A stretch of 64,000 nt of DNA from Hirundichthys speculiger (Eukaryota; Chordata; Actinopteri; Beloniformes; Exocoetidae): contig JAGFBZ010002129.1 in NCBI GenBank assembly GCA_018398805.1, positions 1,452,750-1,516,749 on the forward strand, read 5' to 3'. Below the pieces are notes generated by a model that saw only the letters and a program-made list of their open reading frames with translations, made no database searches and was not told where the DNA came from. The first letter of the stretch is position 1. Each line of letters begins with the position of its first letter. Below are positions 23,970-35,990 of this stretch, one piece after another. Position numbers and translations under genes: made by a program.

Positions 23970-24260
23970 CAAATGTTTGCATAATCAGGGACGTGGCTTT
24001 TTTTTAGTGTCTGTCATCACCTTAGCTTCTCGGCCCTTAGGATTTTATGAGAACTTGACATTTGTAAATGAAAAGCTAACAGGGCATAATCATCCTGACG
24101 GCACCATGTTAGTTGTAGCAACATGCCACGACTGGTCCTGGGTCGGCCCCAAATATACAAGGATGAAGCTAAGTAGCAGACATCAGCTACTTCTGTTCAA
24201 AGCTGCTGACGGCGCTAATTGAATGCCGCTAGGCCCATCCTCCAAGCTTGGTACAGACCG
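23970..24260. repeat. dispersed repeat B, copy 2
   Basis: Relative of 12,650-12,900 and 34,350-34,570, with GTCTGTCATCACCTTAGCTT and GACTGGTCCTGGGTCGGCCC. The remainder of 23,061-25,379 has no supported gene; a GCGGCGGCAGCAGCAG microsatellite lies near 23,309. Confidence 0.45.
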
Positions 24261-25379
24261 TTCCAGATGGGCTAACAGGACCGCTAGCTAACAAGTGACC
24301 TGCTACCATTCCCTGGAACCTCCGCGGGGACAGAGTTTAGTTGGAGCGCCGGGGTCCCTCTAAAATAAGTAATCAGTCAGCTGAGTGTTGGCTAGTTGGA
24401 GGGTCCTGGTGGAACTCAGCCATGCCGTGTCACATCTCCAGCACTCTTTTAGTGTCGGTTTTAGTGGCTTCGTCAGAAACGAAGATGGATGGACAGATTC
24501 GATCAGAACGAATGTGAAGTAACACGACTTGGTGTCATAACTCAGCATGAGCTGGGCCAGGATGAAATAACCTGCTTGTGCTGACTGAGGTGAACATGAT
24601 CCATCCAGACCAGGTACCAGGATTCTTTTTTTTATTTCGTTCATTTGTCCATTTTTGGAGAAGCCAAGGAATCAGCTCCTGCTTCAAAAACCAGCTCTTC
24701 AGAAAACTTACAGGCGACATCACAGGAGCAGCTGAAAAGGAAGTTGCTATTGCTAATCAGATGCAGTTAAGTAACATGGGTTAACCATTGGAAAGGAAAA
24801 AAGAATAAAAACCAAGCTGCATTACATTTATAAGACAGTTGATGCTTTATTGGAATTACATTGATGGGTGTTACTGATCACCTCTAAATCAATAAATGTC
24901 CTGTTTTATCAGAAAATTAAAATGGAGGTAACTCCATGTATTAATAGAATGTATTAACATTTTATAATTGATCAGAATCATTTTTTTAGCCTCAGTGTTG
25001 ATATAAAGTCACGGCATATTCTTTTATCAGTTTCTTTCTTCTCAGTATAAACGTTATTAGTCCAGTTTAAAGGCTGATGTGTTAGTAAGAGGAAACATAT
25101 GGGGTCATGCCTCATTTGACTAAACAGCTGTTATAAGTTCATACTTTATACTTCTAACCAGCCAACAAAAGTCTTGAGAGCAGAGCAGAAAAGACACTTT
25201 TTAAAGCCAACAGAATGAAGCTGAAAGTGCTCTAACCAATAGGAAGTCAGGAAATCAGTGTTTCTTGTAGTAATTAAAGTTGTTTATATTGTGCAAATAT
25301 CGAACGGTACAGATTTAAGAGAATTTCATACCCGGGACGGGCCGAAAGCTAGAAACATCTGTCCGTTTTCGGTGGATGC

Positions 25380-25690
25380 TTCATCCTGTTCAGCATCATG
25401 GAGGGTGGCGGAGCCCATCCCAGACGTCATCAACGGAGAGGCGGAGAACATCCTGAACAGGTCAGCAGTCCATCACAGCGCCACGCAGAGACAAACCTTC
25501 TTACTCACAGACGATTTAGAATGACTGATCAGCCTGACATTTGCTTCTTTGTGTTTTTTTTTTCTTTTATTTACAGTAAGAGGAAGCTGTAAGATCCAGA
25601 GAAAGCCTACGCAGACGTAGAGAGAAGATGCAAACACCACACAGAAAGGTTCCAGTTGGGAGCTAAACTGGGAACCATCTAATATAATCA
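25380..25690 (+). repeat. degenerate copy of the L2-tail-like dispersed repeat
   Basis: Follows the same order as 42,070-42,430: GGAGCCCATCCCAGACGTCA, CAGGTCAGCAGTCCATCACA, CAGACGATTTAGAATGACTG, AAACACCACACAGAAAGG and CTGGGAACC, with an internal T-rich insertion at about 25,553-25,568. Confidence 0.65.
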
Positions 25691-25824
25691 AATTATTACA
25701 GAGCTTTGGAACAGTGTTGTTAGTTTGATAATGCATACATTTAGAGGCTCGTCAGGTTAATGTTGGAATAAATATTCCATTATACAACAGTGGTGAAAAA
25801 AAATGGCGCCCTACAAAAATTATT

Positions 25825-25919
25825 TTAGTTCATTTCAAACCCTTCCTCACTTATGTGGTGTCAAATACTTCCTAAGTATTTGACACCACGTGAGTGAGGA
25901 AGGGTTTGAAATGAACTAA
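25825..25919. repeat. 95-bp near-perfect hairpin (46-bp arms)
   Basis: Left arm 25,825-25,870 and right arm 25,874-25,919 are inverted copies with 44 of 46 bases paired and a CCT loop. The outer ends read TTAGTTCATTTC and GAAATGAACTAA. The two mismatches are near the middle of the arms (CTTATG against CGTGAG). No terminal TA or other clear target duplication is seen. It could be a young foldback element or a pre-miRNA-like hairpin; no known miRNA seed is recognised. Confidence 0.85.
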
Positions 25920-28439
25920 CTGTCTTATACTAAGACACCACAAGATTGACCTTCCTCTTTTCTGCAGTGATGCCCTGTTGAGATGCTGGTGCGTCTGTGA
26001 CAAAGAGCGAAGTCCTCACAGAGGAGGCCACATGAAGGCACGGGACTTTATGAATTACAGACCTGTGATTCTGGATTAGTTAGGGACAACCCCCCCTAGT
26101 TCTCTGCTTCCTTTCCATTCAGTGCTGGCTTTTGGTTTCACATGCTGCTCGATCAGGTTTTTCTGGTAAAACCACCTGTTTAATGGTTCTGCTTAAATTA
26201 CACAATATTCCCAAAGATGATGTAGCCTGTCAGATAATGTGGCAGAAACACAGCGTTTCATTATGTTTATGTGGCGCACTGACAAGCAACACTTTCAGCT
26301 TTCTCTTTGTAGTTCTGAGCAGCTTGTAAAGTCTCCAGAGGGAGGGGAAGCTGTTTAATTTTGATTTCACTGAGGGGCAACATCTGGTTTTCAAAGCTGA
26401 AGCCATTGTGGAGGTGTAGAAAAATGCAGTTTATTAAACGAACACTAGGGGTTTTTCTCCAAAAGCGACCACTTTTCCAGTTTTTTCAGCAAAAATGAAC
26501 ATACTTGTAGCCTGACCCCAAAAATAAAACAGAAACGGTTTTGGTCTCCATAGCTAGATTTCCACATTTAGTGTGGGGGGATTTTCATGTACCTCATGAG
26601 TTAAAAAATATATTAAACCCCATATTTATGCAGTTTTTGAGTAACTACCAGACGTGCTGTTAACAGAGGCTACCTGCGTACTGCGGAGCGGGTAGCGGGG
26701 TACTGGTGCCCGTAATCATCCGGAGCTTTGCAGATCTGTGTCTTTCCGGTTGTCCCCGCGCTAACAGGCTTCCTCCAGTTATTCCAGGCCAGAGCAGACA
26801 CGATCACCACTCGTGTAGCGTCAGTGTTGATCTTTTCCTTGTCATAATGTCGGGAACATTGCTGGATGTTGACATTCGTCTCTGTTTTGTCCTTCTCTGC
26901 GCAGAGAGACGTGTCGGCCACTTTACCCGCATCACGTCAGCCATGAAAGGGCAGCTGTGCGGCGCCTTTGCTTTGGATCTGTGTGATTCACACCCCCACA
27001 GCCTTACAGTAGTACACCATGGTTGTTTGAAGGCAGACAATGGCGTAAAATGAATGACCTGTATTGCCTGTTTTGGCTTGTTGCTTTCTTTAGCGGAAGT
27101 GGTCGTATCCACAAAAGGCCCCAAATACAATGCTTCACTACCACTTAGCAGATGAAAGGCACTGTGATGGTGGGTAGCCTTGATTGTACTTAAAGTACTG
27201 CCTGGAAGGGTTGGGGTGAAGGCTGACTTAACAGCTCCTTGCACGATATTTGTATAATAACTTAATTTTGTACATTACCCGCCCCAACAGATTAAAATAC
27301 AGACCTTTTGTATCCATAAACCAGAAAAATCTGAGTCAGACTTTGCTGATGCAGCCAGCAGAGCTTAAAAACCTCAACTGAAACTCAAGAGAGTTTTCAT
27401 TTCTGCAGTCAGACAGACTTATCTTGAAAGGAGAAGATAAACAGTGGTATTTATAGTGCTGCTTATTTCGTTTTCTCCTTTGCACAGAAATGAAAACTCA
27501 ACTGAATCAGATGTTCTTCTCCTAAAAGACAAAAACACGCGTGAGCATTTGGACGCAAAAATCTGGACGTCCTCGGCCACTTTCAAAGCTCCCAGAGTTA
27601 ATGTTCAACTAAGTAGTGACTGCGAGTCCTCGGGGGATAGAAATTTCCAACCGAAGCTGACATTAAAAGGCCACGATGACTTGCATAAACGCACAACAGA
27701 ACAGGATTTACCAGACCAGGAAGAGCAATTAATACATTCTGTCCTAATGCAAGTCAGACAATGTGAAGAATGTCAACTTGCGTGCTCTTGCGGCGTACAC
27801 AAATCATTGTCCATCAGAACATTTAGTCTTCAATCTCAAACTGCTAGCACAAAGGAAATGTCCCGAATGTCCTAGAGGTGAGGAAACTCCCCGCTTTTGT
27901 TGTTCCGCAGCCAACCTACGCAGCGGCAGAACAATAGATATTTTTATCCCTTTTGTTAAATTTAACCCACTCAACGGCACCGAACGAAAAAAAAAATGAC
28001 TGTTTCTCGTTTGAGACAGGCAGAGGCCTGTCTTCCTGTTTCTTGCTTTGATGAAGCACTTGCGGCTGGAGTCTTTGCAGTTTTGTCTCGCCACAAGGAT
28101 GGCATCTGTGGCGAGCTGCGCTCAAAGAAAGCGATAGCAAACACGGCCTTGTAGCCAACCTTGTTATGTCTGTGCCCCGTACGCAAGAGCTGTATATTTA
28201 CAGAAAGGTTTGGGCCTTTTATCTTCACTTTAAATTTTACTCCACACAAAAAGGATCCCACGCCCTCGGGAGACGCTGTCACTCTGGCCTGTTCGCATGT
28301 CTGTGGGGAGGCAGTTCATGACACACAGAGGGAAGCAGAGAGGAAGGAAAGGGGAAGGCAGTCAAGCAACTCATTGTCCTGTGATGAGGATTCAGCAGGA
28401 CAAAATATATGGAGACACGCAGTGAGGGAGGAATTCCCC
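25920..28439. other. gene-free interval with an old repeat
   Basis: No recognised gene. About 26,395-26,640 (CTCCATAGCTAGATTTCCAC, CATATTTATGCAGTTTTTGA) belongs to a worn dispersed family also seen at 34,230-34,345. A 143-codon frame at 27,444-27,875 has no domain or splice support. Confidence 0.35.
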
Positions 28440-28880
28440 AAGTAAGTTCAAATGATTGCAGATGTGCGCCTGGCTGGCTGGCTACTGCGCACATCTGGGC
28501 CCGCAAAAAGCCCTCCCCGCACGCCTCCTTTTCCAACCTCCGAGAACCTTCGCGTCTCGTCCCTGCAACGCTGCCCCGCGCGCTCCGGCCTGGAAAAGCA
28601 ATTAGGTGCAACACATGGCCACTGTAAGCGGCCGCTCGCCAGGCAGTGGGTTTCACCAGCTGCGGTGGATCCGTGGCAGCACGTGTGCGATGGGAGGCCT
28701 GAAAAGGCCATTATCTCGGCGGCTGGGAGGAGAGATTTTGGCGGAGGGGAAAGTTTGGGGAATTTCAGAAGTGGGGGGGGGAGACGCAGCCTCGCGTTAA
28801 CCGAGCTACTGGAGGTCAGCGGTAGTCCAGAACCGCTTTTGCAGGCGAACGGGCTTTTTTCATTTCTCTAAATGACTTCT
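28440..28880. promoter_or_regulatory. orphan CpG-rich block
   Basis: A GC- and CpG-dense segment (TGCCCCGCGCGCTCCGGCC, AAGCGGCCGCTCGCCAGGC, a G run of 10 at about 28,771) in AT-rich DNA, with no recognisable gene at either edge. Frames on both strands stay open only because of composition. It could be an unannotated promoter or first exon, or a CpG-rich enhancer. Confidence 0.4.
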
Positions 28881-29188
28881 CCATGCAAAGCGGCTTCTGT
28901 CTGAGAATGAGTGGTGTTATCTCAAAGTGCTCCCGCCTGCAAAAAAAGGAACCGAAGGAGACGCATTAATAAGCAGCTGAACTCGTCTGTGTAGTTTGCC
29001 GTTGCATGCGGAGGACAGCGTGTTCTCAGGCGCAGGGAACACGCTTCTACTAATAGTCTCTAAGCGATCTGAAATAGCACTCGCACGAACATAAAAGGCA
29101 CTTGTTTACCTCCTGAAAAAAGATATGTGCACCTGAGTCAGTCATACTTGTTTAAGCCACTTAACACTGGGAACACGCACTGCGCATG

Positions 29189-29225
29189 TGCATACACACA
29201 CACACACACACTCACACACACACAT
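29189..29225. repeat. (CA)n microsatellite
   Basis: About 18 CA units with one CT interruption. Confidence 0.9.
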
Positions 29226-29364
29226 GCTACTGGGAAATTCCCAGCAAAAATTCCACTCCAGCAGTCCTCTGTGAGTACATTCCTGTGTTGTTCATAACAT
29301 CTCACAGCTGAAATGAAAGTTGGATTTACAGTTTTTGAGGATCCAACGTGTGCCCCGGAGCGAG

Positions 29365-30423
29365 CAATTAATCTTCTGAGACGGAGAATATTTCATGTGT
29401 GATTATATTCCTGCTCGATTTCCTGGATGGTAGTTTACTTTGGGAATGCAAGGGAGCATGAAACGACAGGCAAGGGGGGAAGAGGAGACCAAAGAGTTTA
29501 GAGGAGAATGAATTCCTGGGGTGTGTAGGATGCTTCCCTTGAACTATTTCAAGACATATTGTCAGTTAATTAAACTGGACAATAGAGCCGATATTCCTCC
29601 AGAAAGAAAGCGTCCAGCGCGTTACACGAGCCGTTAGATTTTTTTTTTTTTTGGTGCAGCGTTTTCTCATTTCAAATTCCCCTAGAGTTCCCTGCGATGA
29701 CTTCACGGCTCAGTGTAGTTATTTATTCTCGTTCTGTTTGACCTTCTGACACAGCGAAATAAGATCGATGAGGCCACGTTTTCCATTTACGGACAACGTG
29801 GTCCGACAATTAATGAATGCGTAAGTGTGCGGAAGGGGGGATTTTTCGAGGCGTACGGTAGTGTGAAGAGCATGAGTCACGTTTTTGGCAACTCAACTCC
29901 CCCCCCCCTTCCCTAATGTGCCACAAACATGTCCATCAAGCTGCGGTTTTGCTTTGCCATCGGCCAGAATTTGAGGCAACGACACTGTGATTGTCCTTGT
30001 TTATTTTCAACATATTGTTTTGATCTGTATTTATCGTCGTTGCGTATGTTACCGTCCGACGCTCAGCTCGTTTCGGCTGCAAGGTATAGGAGTCGCATTT
30101 CTGCGGGGAAAAAGGGTGTTTCTTCCTTTCTCGAGCTATTAGGAGATCACTGACTTCATCGTGTTATTACTGAGTTTGTGGCCCGAGCGATTACTCTGTG
30201 CTTCGGTTTGCCAGACATTTTATTGCACTTCTTCAATTAATAAAGATTACAGCAATAATTTCGACTGAATCAAGAGTTTTGTTGAATTGAAAGGAACATT
30301 CCAGAAGGAAAACAACCCTCAGTCTATTATGAGATGGTAAAGAGGGTAAGCTTTTGTTAGGGACCAAAACGATGTGAATCGACTTGGAACAGAATCAGCG
30401 CCGCCAGCAGATTGGCAATTAAT
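29365..30423. promoter_or_regulatory. homeodomain-type motif cluster (four CAATTAAT)
   Basis: CAATTAAT occurs exactly at 29,365, 29,807, 30,234 and 30,416, all on the plus strand, and a palindromic TTAATTAA sits at 29,566. CAATTA/TAATTG cores are bound by many homeodomain proteins. The interval is otherwise low-repeat and complex and adjoins an orphan CpG block, which suits a developmental enhancer region. The function is inference. The remaining 30,424-32,104 has no supported gene. Confidence 0.4.
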
Positions 30424-32104
30424 CGTAGCACTTGAGGCAACTGACCTATGCCAAAATAAAGAGCTATTTTAGGCCTCTGATAAGACTCGAAAATGACAAT
30501 CCACCTCTGTTAGAGTGTGGACAGGGTCTCCACAGACAAATGGAGGCAATTATAACTTTGTAAGTGTCAAAAAAATCAATAAAAACGCTCCTACTCCTGG
30601 ATGCCACTACCTTTTCGTAACAAATCAACTACGGATGTTTTGGAAACTACTGTCAGTAGATGCAAAAAGGATGAGAGTCCATGGTCTCTGCTCCTTTAGG
30701 ACTGGATCAATACTTAGATATTTATGAGAAAATAGGCCGGCGTCAACATTGAATTCCCTTCCAGAGACGGAGAGGACTTCAGGACCCTCTAGCAGGAGCA
30801 GAAATCAACCAGGTTTATGAGGACCGAGTGGAAATATTTCTGCTTATGCAAAGCTGATGGAGGGAAGTGACCTGGATAAAAGTAACGCTGTACGGTATGT
30901 AAGCTGCGTTGCATTAAGATGAAGCACCCTAGTAGCAACGCAAACGTGAAAAACCACATTACACGTTTCCACCTGGAGGAAAACTGAAAACTGTGTTGGT
31001 TATTGCACATAAGAGCAAGATTAAAGATCAATTGATGCTGTTGGTTTGTTTGTGTTATATTTATCCTAAAAACCAGTGGATTAACTGGTGAAATCAGCGA
31101 GTGCGGGCTGTTTACCGAACGAGCTCATTACTCATGCTGGTTAACTTTCCAAAGACCTTTTCAGCTGACGAGGATGGCACCAAACCCCGGCAGCAAACTG
31201 TTTATTGGCCTGTGAAATTATGCAATAATATGCAACACATTCATCGCTAAAAGCTGCTGGGGCATGGCTGCGCTTTCTGTTTGTTAATGTCAGAAAGTGT
31301 TCTGGATGATAAAATCGAAGCAGAAAACTCAATTTAGGCGTCCTCTGCTTCCTCGCGTTTTGTAAACAAGGCCAGCCGCCTCGAAGCCCGAAGACGAGGA
31401 AGCGAGCTCGCTGTCATCTTCTGAGTAAAACAACCAGGCTGGATCCTGCATGTCTGGTTTGTGCACTGCTGTCAAATTATGGGTATTAAAGGTACACATA
31501 ATGAGGCAGCTCAGCGTGAGGGATCATTTACAGCGCTGGGAGATACCATGAGCGGGGGGGAGGGGGGGGGGCATGAGGCACGGCTAATGATGCCTACAAG
31601 ATAAACCAAATATTTACGGCCTGTCTGAATACGCCTGCTGCTGTGCGCCGAGCGCCGCTCTGTGAGGTTCCCATGCTCCGAGGACTGAGATGCTGATAAA
31701 AAAGAAGAGGAGGTTTTGGGTTTCCTGCTGCCCCGTGGCACAGAGTCAGATACGCTCACTTCCTTCAGGAGCGCTCGTAGAAGGCAGTGAGGTCATGGAT
31801 GTTTTTGTTCGTTGAACAACCCACTGGGGGTTTTCTGTGGGCGCAGTTTAACTTTGTGCTTTTTATTTGCTGCTATGCCAGCAGGGCTAGCACTAGACAC
31901 TTCTTTCACTTCTTAGCTTTTACATATTAGGACATAGTAAGAAGCCGTTTGGTGCGACTGCTTACCACGGGAATTAAGAGGATCAGTGGCAGCCAGGCAG
32001 CTCTGTTCAAATGCTCTTGATACCGTAAATCCATTATCATGACATGTGAGAACCTCAGAATTTCTGGCCTTTTGCAGGCCTGGATCATATATATGTGACT
32101 GTCA

Positions 32105-32880
32105 GCACAATGCCAAGGAGAAAAGACAACCCAGGAAGGCTGATAAGGCCGTTTCTAAACGCTCCTGCGTTCATCTGGTGAGAAGATTATTCACATCTGG
32201 AAAAAGCTAAAGACCGATCTTCCCAGGAGTGGGCGTCCCAGCAAGTTCACCCCAGGGTCATACCGTGCACTGATCAGAAAATTAAAAAAAAAAAAAAAAA
32301 AAAACCCAAAAGCTACTTGTCAGACTGTACTAAATGTTAAAGTTCATGAAAGTGCAATGGAAAAAGACTGCTCGAGTATGGCTTATATGAAAGACTCTTC
32401 TTTCTAAAAAAAAAAAAAAAAAACATGGTGGAATGGCTTCTGTTTGCAAAGTTGCATCTGAACAAACCAGAACACTTCTGTAACAAAGTTTTCTGGACTG
32501 AGGAGGCCAGAAAAAGCTGTTTGGCTGTGATACACACCACCACATTTACCCAAGGCTGAATATGTATTTGTGCACAAACACTTCATGCACAATGATCAAG
32601 CATGGCGGAGGAGGGTTCATGATTTGGAAACAGCATCTTCAGTCGTGAACTCCTCTGTATATGAAAAATATTTTCGAATTAAATGTGAGGATTACGATTC
32701 CAAGCGCACCAACAAATCTATGGTACAACGGGTGAAAGAGAAAACACTCAAGGACCAGCATGATTTAACAAAGAAAGAACAGCTTCAAAGTTCCTCCACG
32801 GCGATGTGACAGACTGATAATATCATGCAAAAATAGCTACTTCAGGTTTTTGTTACTAAAAGTGATTACACAAGCTGGCT
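32105..32880 (+). pseudogene. Tc1-like transposase, decayed
   Basis: In broken frames the order of Tc1 blocks is clear: HIWKKLKTDLPRSGRPSKFT (HTH and GRPxKLTP), VLNVKVHESAMEK, TRTLL..FLD..KKLFGCD (the FWxxVLWTDE-E-FG region), YPRLNMYLCTNTSCTMIKHG followed by GGGFMIW (PTVKHGGGxVMIWG), then VVNSSVYEKYF. Two A-runs (32,285-32,304 and 32,405-32,422) interrupt the gene and several stops are present, so it is dead. Confidence 0.8.
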
Positions 32881-33016
32881 GGTACGCAGTCGCACTCTAC
32901 TTCTGCATTTTGGTTTAGTTGTTGTTAAATTACGACTGTAATATGTCATGTGTTGTCATTTGAGGATGTAATTACCTACCTTGAATACCAGGTGAAGACT
33001 ATGTGTATATACTCCG

Positions 33017-33038
33017 TGTGTGTGTGTGTGTGTGTGTA
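33017..33038. repeat. (TG)n microsatellite
   Basis: About ten TG units. The surrounding 32,881-34,140 holds A-tracts but no gene I can support. Confidence 0.85.
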
Positions 33039-34349
33039 CATATTGCCCTGTTATATAAACCTTCAAAAGAAATATAAATCTCTCTTGGCGTATTTTTATT
33101 CTTATACATCATTAGAAGCAGTTCGCAGACGCAGACTGCATGAATAACCGCACTCAGCGCCTGTGAACATCATTAGTGTCTTGGGGATTTTATGTGTGTC
33201 TTTTTTTTTCATTACGCAGTGACAGAAGACTATGTGGGTTAAAACCACAAACACCCACCCACCGTTCACTTCCCCAACCTATGCCGGCTCTTTTGTTTTA
33301 GCAGACACCTGTTCTCAAATGGTTCAGTAAGAAAGACCAGCAAAAAAAAAAAAAAAAAATACTAGTCACTTTTACAGGAAAAAGGAGACAAGGCAGCTAA
33401 GGAGGGGGAAGATTAGTTCCACATGCTGACATCTACTGTGGGACAGTGCAAAAGAAAGAAACCTTTACAGCCTTGAAATGCCATGCTTTACTCTCTTAAT
33501 TTTGACTCATACTTAGAAATAAAATGTATAAAGCATGTTCAGCCGTACAACTTACTGCACAAGTTTAAATCTACCGCTGAAAAAAGCCCCAAAAGGTCAT
33601 TTTGGAAGCTTGTGATGTACCTGTATTATCATCAAGACCTCTCCTGGCGGCAGCTGTCTCCTGGCATTCAGATTGTTGAATGATATTTGCGTAAATGGCA
33701 AAATCAGTGAACCGGAGCCTTGTCAAGGTTTTCCAGCTAAAACGTTTCAAAATAACAAAAAAAAAAAAAAAAAAACAGAGCGTCTAGAATTTCAACTTTA
33801 CACTCTGTTACATATCATTCAGTGTGGAAAAGAGTTAAGGGACAGTCCACAGAATTTCCAGATAAAATTAACTTTCTTTCCACAAGCAATGCAAATAGCT
33901 CTGTAAAAACAGATTTATCATATTACTTGTGGCTTTGGGGGGAGCTGATAAAAATTAACCACAATAAAACAGGCTTTTTTTTCTTTTTCTTTTCCCCCTG
34001 TCAGTTATTTGTGTATGAAAAAGCAAGTTTGCTCAAGAGTCCTTCATTTATGGCATGAGTTCAGGACATGCAGCTTTGTTTTATCCGAAGGGATACATCC
34101 GGCTTAGTAATCTGCTGTAAAGTCCCACAACTTGGATTTAATCATTATGTCCACTAGGGGTGGGCTCTGTAAGTGAGTCAATTTCCAATGATGCCCCAAA
34201 AAAAGGAAAAAAGGAAAAAAAGAGGGTGGAGGTGCCTCCAGCTAGATTTCACATCACTAATCATTGTACAAAGGTGAATTTTTATTTACCTCAACATTTA
34301 AAATTATGTTAAACCATAAATTTATTTAGAATCAGTGGCTTTTTTTTTT

Positions 34350-34570
34350 TTTTTTTAGAGCGAGTGTTCCTGTTAATGGTGTCAAACAGCTCACTGTCAT
34401 CACTTCAGCTGCTTGGCACTTTTGGTCGGTTTGACATCTGAGCTGTGAATAGAAACCCAACAGAGCGTAATCAGTCTGATTTTACTGATATCGATGTGCT
34501 GTCAGTCGTACCAACAGACGGCTGTGACCGGTTCTGGGTTGGCCTGGAAAGGTCTGGAGGTGAAATCTAG
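34350..34570. repeat. dispersed repeat B, copy 3
   Basis: Relative of 12,650-12,900 and 23,970-24,260, with GTCAAACAGCTCACTGTCAT, CGTACCAACAGACGGCTGTG and CCGGTTCTGGGTTGGCCTGG. The adjacent 34,230-34,345 matches the worn family at 26,395-26,640. Confidence 0.45.
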
Positions 34571-34589
34571 CGAAGCAGTCAGGAGCAGC

Positions 34590-35092
34590 TCTCCGAGTGC
34601 TCTAGTTATTATATATTAATTTATTAAATATTATGGATTATTCACTTAGCCTGTCATCATGTCACATGACCAAACCAGATATGACTTAATGTATTTTTAT
34701 CAAATGACAAATTTTATTTTTATTGATGCCTTTTTGAAGAAAAGGTTTTTAAGATCACATCCATTCACTATTCTCCCATAAGTACGAACATTTCTGTGGA
34801 TTTTCTTTTTGATTAAAATTGTGGAAGATGGTATCACCAAAATTTCTGCAGTTCTATACAATCAATGTGTGTGTACACATTCATGTACACATTCATGTAT
34901 TATGTCCTGGAAGGCCGGTGTCCTGGTGTCCAGTATAAAACTTCTCATGCGGATCACTCCGCTGTGGCAACCCTGAACAGGGAGCAGCCGAAATGGAACT
35001 TTTTATTGATTATTTACTTCAATTCTTCTTGTTTATGGGTGGAAATCACCACATCTTGAGAAGATTCCCACCCACCCACCCACCCACCCACA

Positions 35093-35128
<36 letters not shown>

Positions 35129-35655
35129 AAATCTGAAGAAGTAGTCAAAATGTTGGACATACTGAATTCAGAGACAGAGCTGTGAAAAAAGAATACAGAT
35201 TTGAATGATTTTTTTATTCACTGTTTATTGAGATTGATATGATTTATCAAATATATACAGGTTGGTCAAAATTTTTAAAGTGTTTAAATTAGTTATCAAA
35301 ATTTATATATGTTTTTTTTTGAAGATTGTGGGAGGAAACCGGAGCACCCGGAGAAAACCCAAACTTTGAAGTGTTGCTATATGTGGTATATGTGAATAAA
35401 AACCTCTGTGATGTATGTCAAGTAGCAGAATTTACCAGAAGGTCTCCACAGAATATATTGTTAGGATTTCATAATTAGCTCATGAGATTCTCTTTGAACA
35501 GCTGAAACATGCAAACCAAATTAGCAGAATGCTAAATGCAGCTAAGTTTTCTTTATTTTAAAAACTGCCTGGTTTCCAGAATTCATTAGCTGATTTCTAA
35601 TGATAGAAGCAGCATAACAACGGCTAATTGAGCAAAATACCACATTAGATTTTAT
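34590..35655. repeat. composite repeat (segments A' and B')
   Basis: The segment at about 34,617-34,935 is the reverse complement of about 62,770-63,062, and the segment at about 35,430-35,655 is the reverse complement of about 63,080-63,310. The two segments are in a different relative order in the two places. The composite is bounded on the left by CTCCGAGTGCTCTAGTT (right end of the MITE family D) and on the right by the start of a MITE D copy. It also holds a CACCCACC tract followed by (CA)n at 35,071-35,122, and an RTE-like tail at about 34,945-34,990. Confidence 0.65.
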
Positions 35656-35656
35656 T

Positions 35657-35990
35657 ACCTCCACCAAGGATGTTATGTTTTCGCCAGCGTTTATCTGTCT
35701 GTCTGTCTGTCTGTGTACAAGATAACTCAAAAAGTTATGGATGGATTTTGATGAAATTTTCAGGAGTTGTCAGAAATGTGAAAAGGAAGAACTGATTTCA
35801 TTTTGGATGTGATCCGGAAGAAATCCTGGATTCTGGATCACTTTCAAATTTTTTGATAATATTGGGGTCAATGGGGCTGAAAATTTTTTTTCTCAATATC
35901 TGTTAATTATTGCCCAAAACTCATGAAATTTGACTCAGGGACAATGGGAACCTCTATCAAAATCTAAAGGCTGATCCGGATCTGATGGCA
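35657..35990 (+). mobile_element. MITE family D, copy 1 (right end missing)
   Basis: Begins TTACCTCCACCAAGGATG, with GTCTGTCTGTCTGTCTGT near the start and ATAACTCAAAAAGTTATGGA and GAAATCCTGGATTCTGGATC inside. About 85-90 percent identical by eye to 61,268-61,690. The family is widespread in fish. This copy stops at GATCTGATG, before the right terminus. Confidence 0.75.

Noticed and set aside
27444..27875. 143-codon open frame with an apparent hydrophobic N-terminus
   Set aside because: The hydrophobic start is AT-composition driven. There is no domain, the downstream sequence is not protein-like, and there is no support for a gene.
28452..28871. Open frames on both strands in the CpG-rich block
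   Set aside because: Several overlapping frames on both strands stay open together, which is expected from high GC content and scarcity of stop codons rather than from coding.
29189..29225. CRISPR-like or direct-repeat array
   Set aside because: This and the similar tracts at 33,017, 35,071 and 56,285 are simple CA/TG microsatellites. Nothing in the window resembles a CRISPR array, as expected for a vertebrate.
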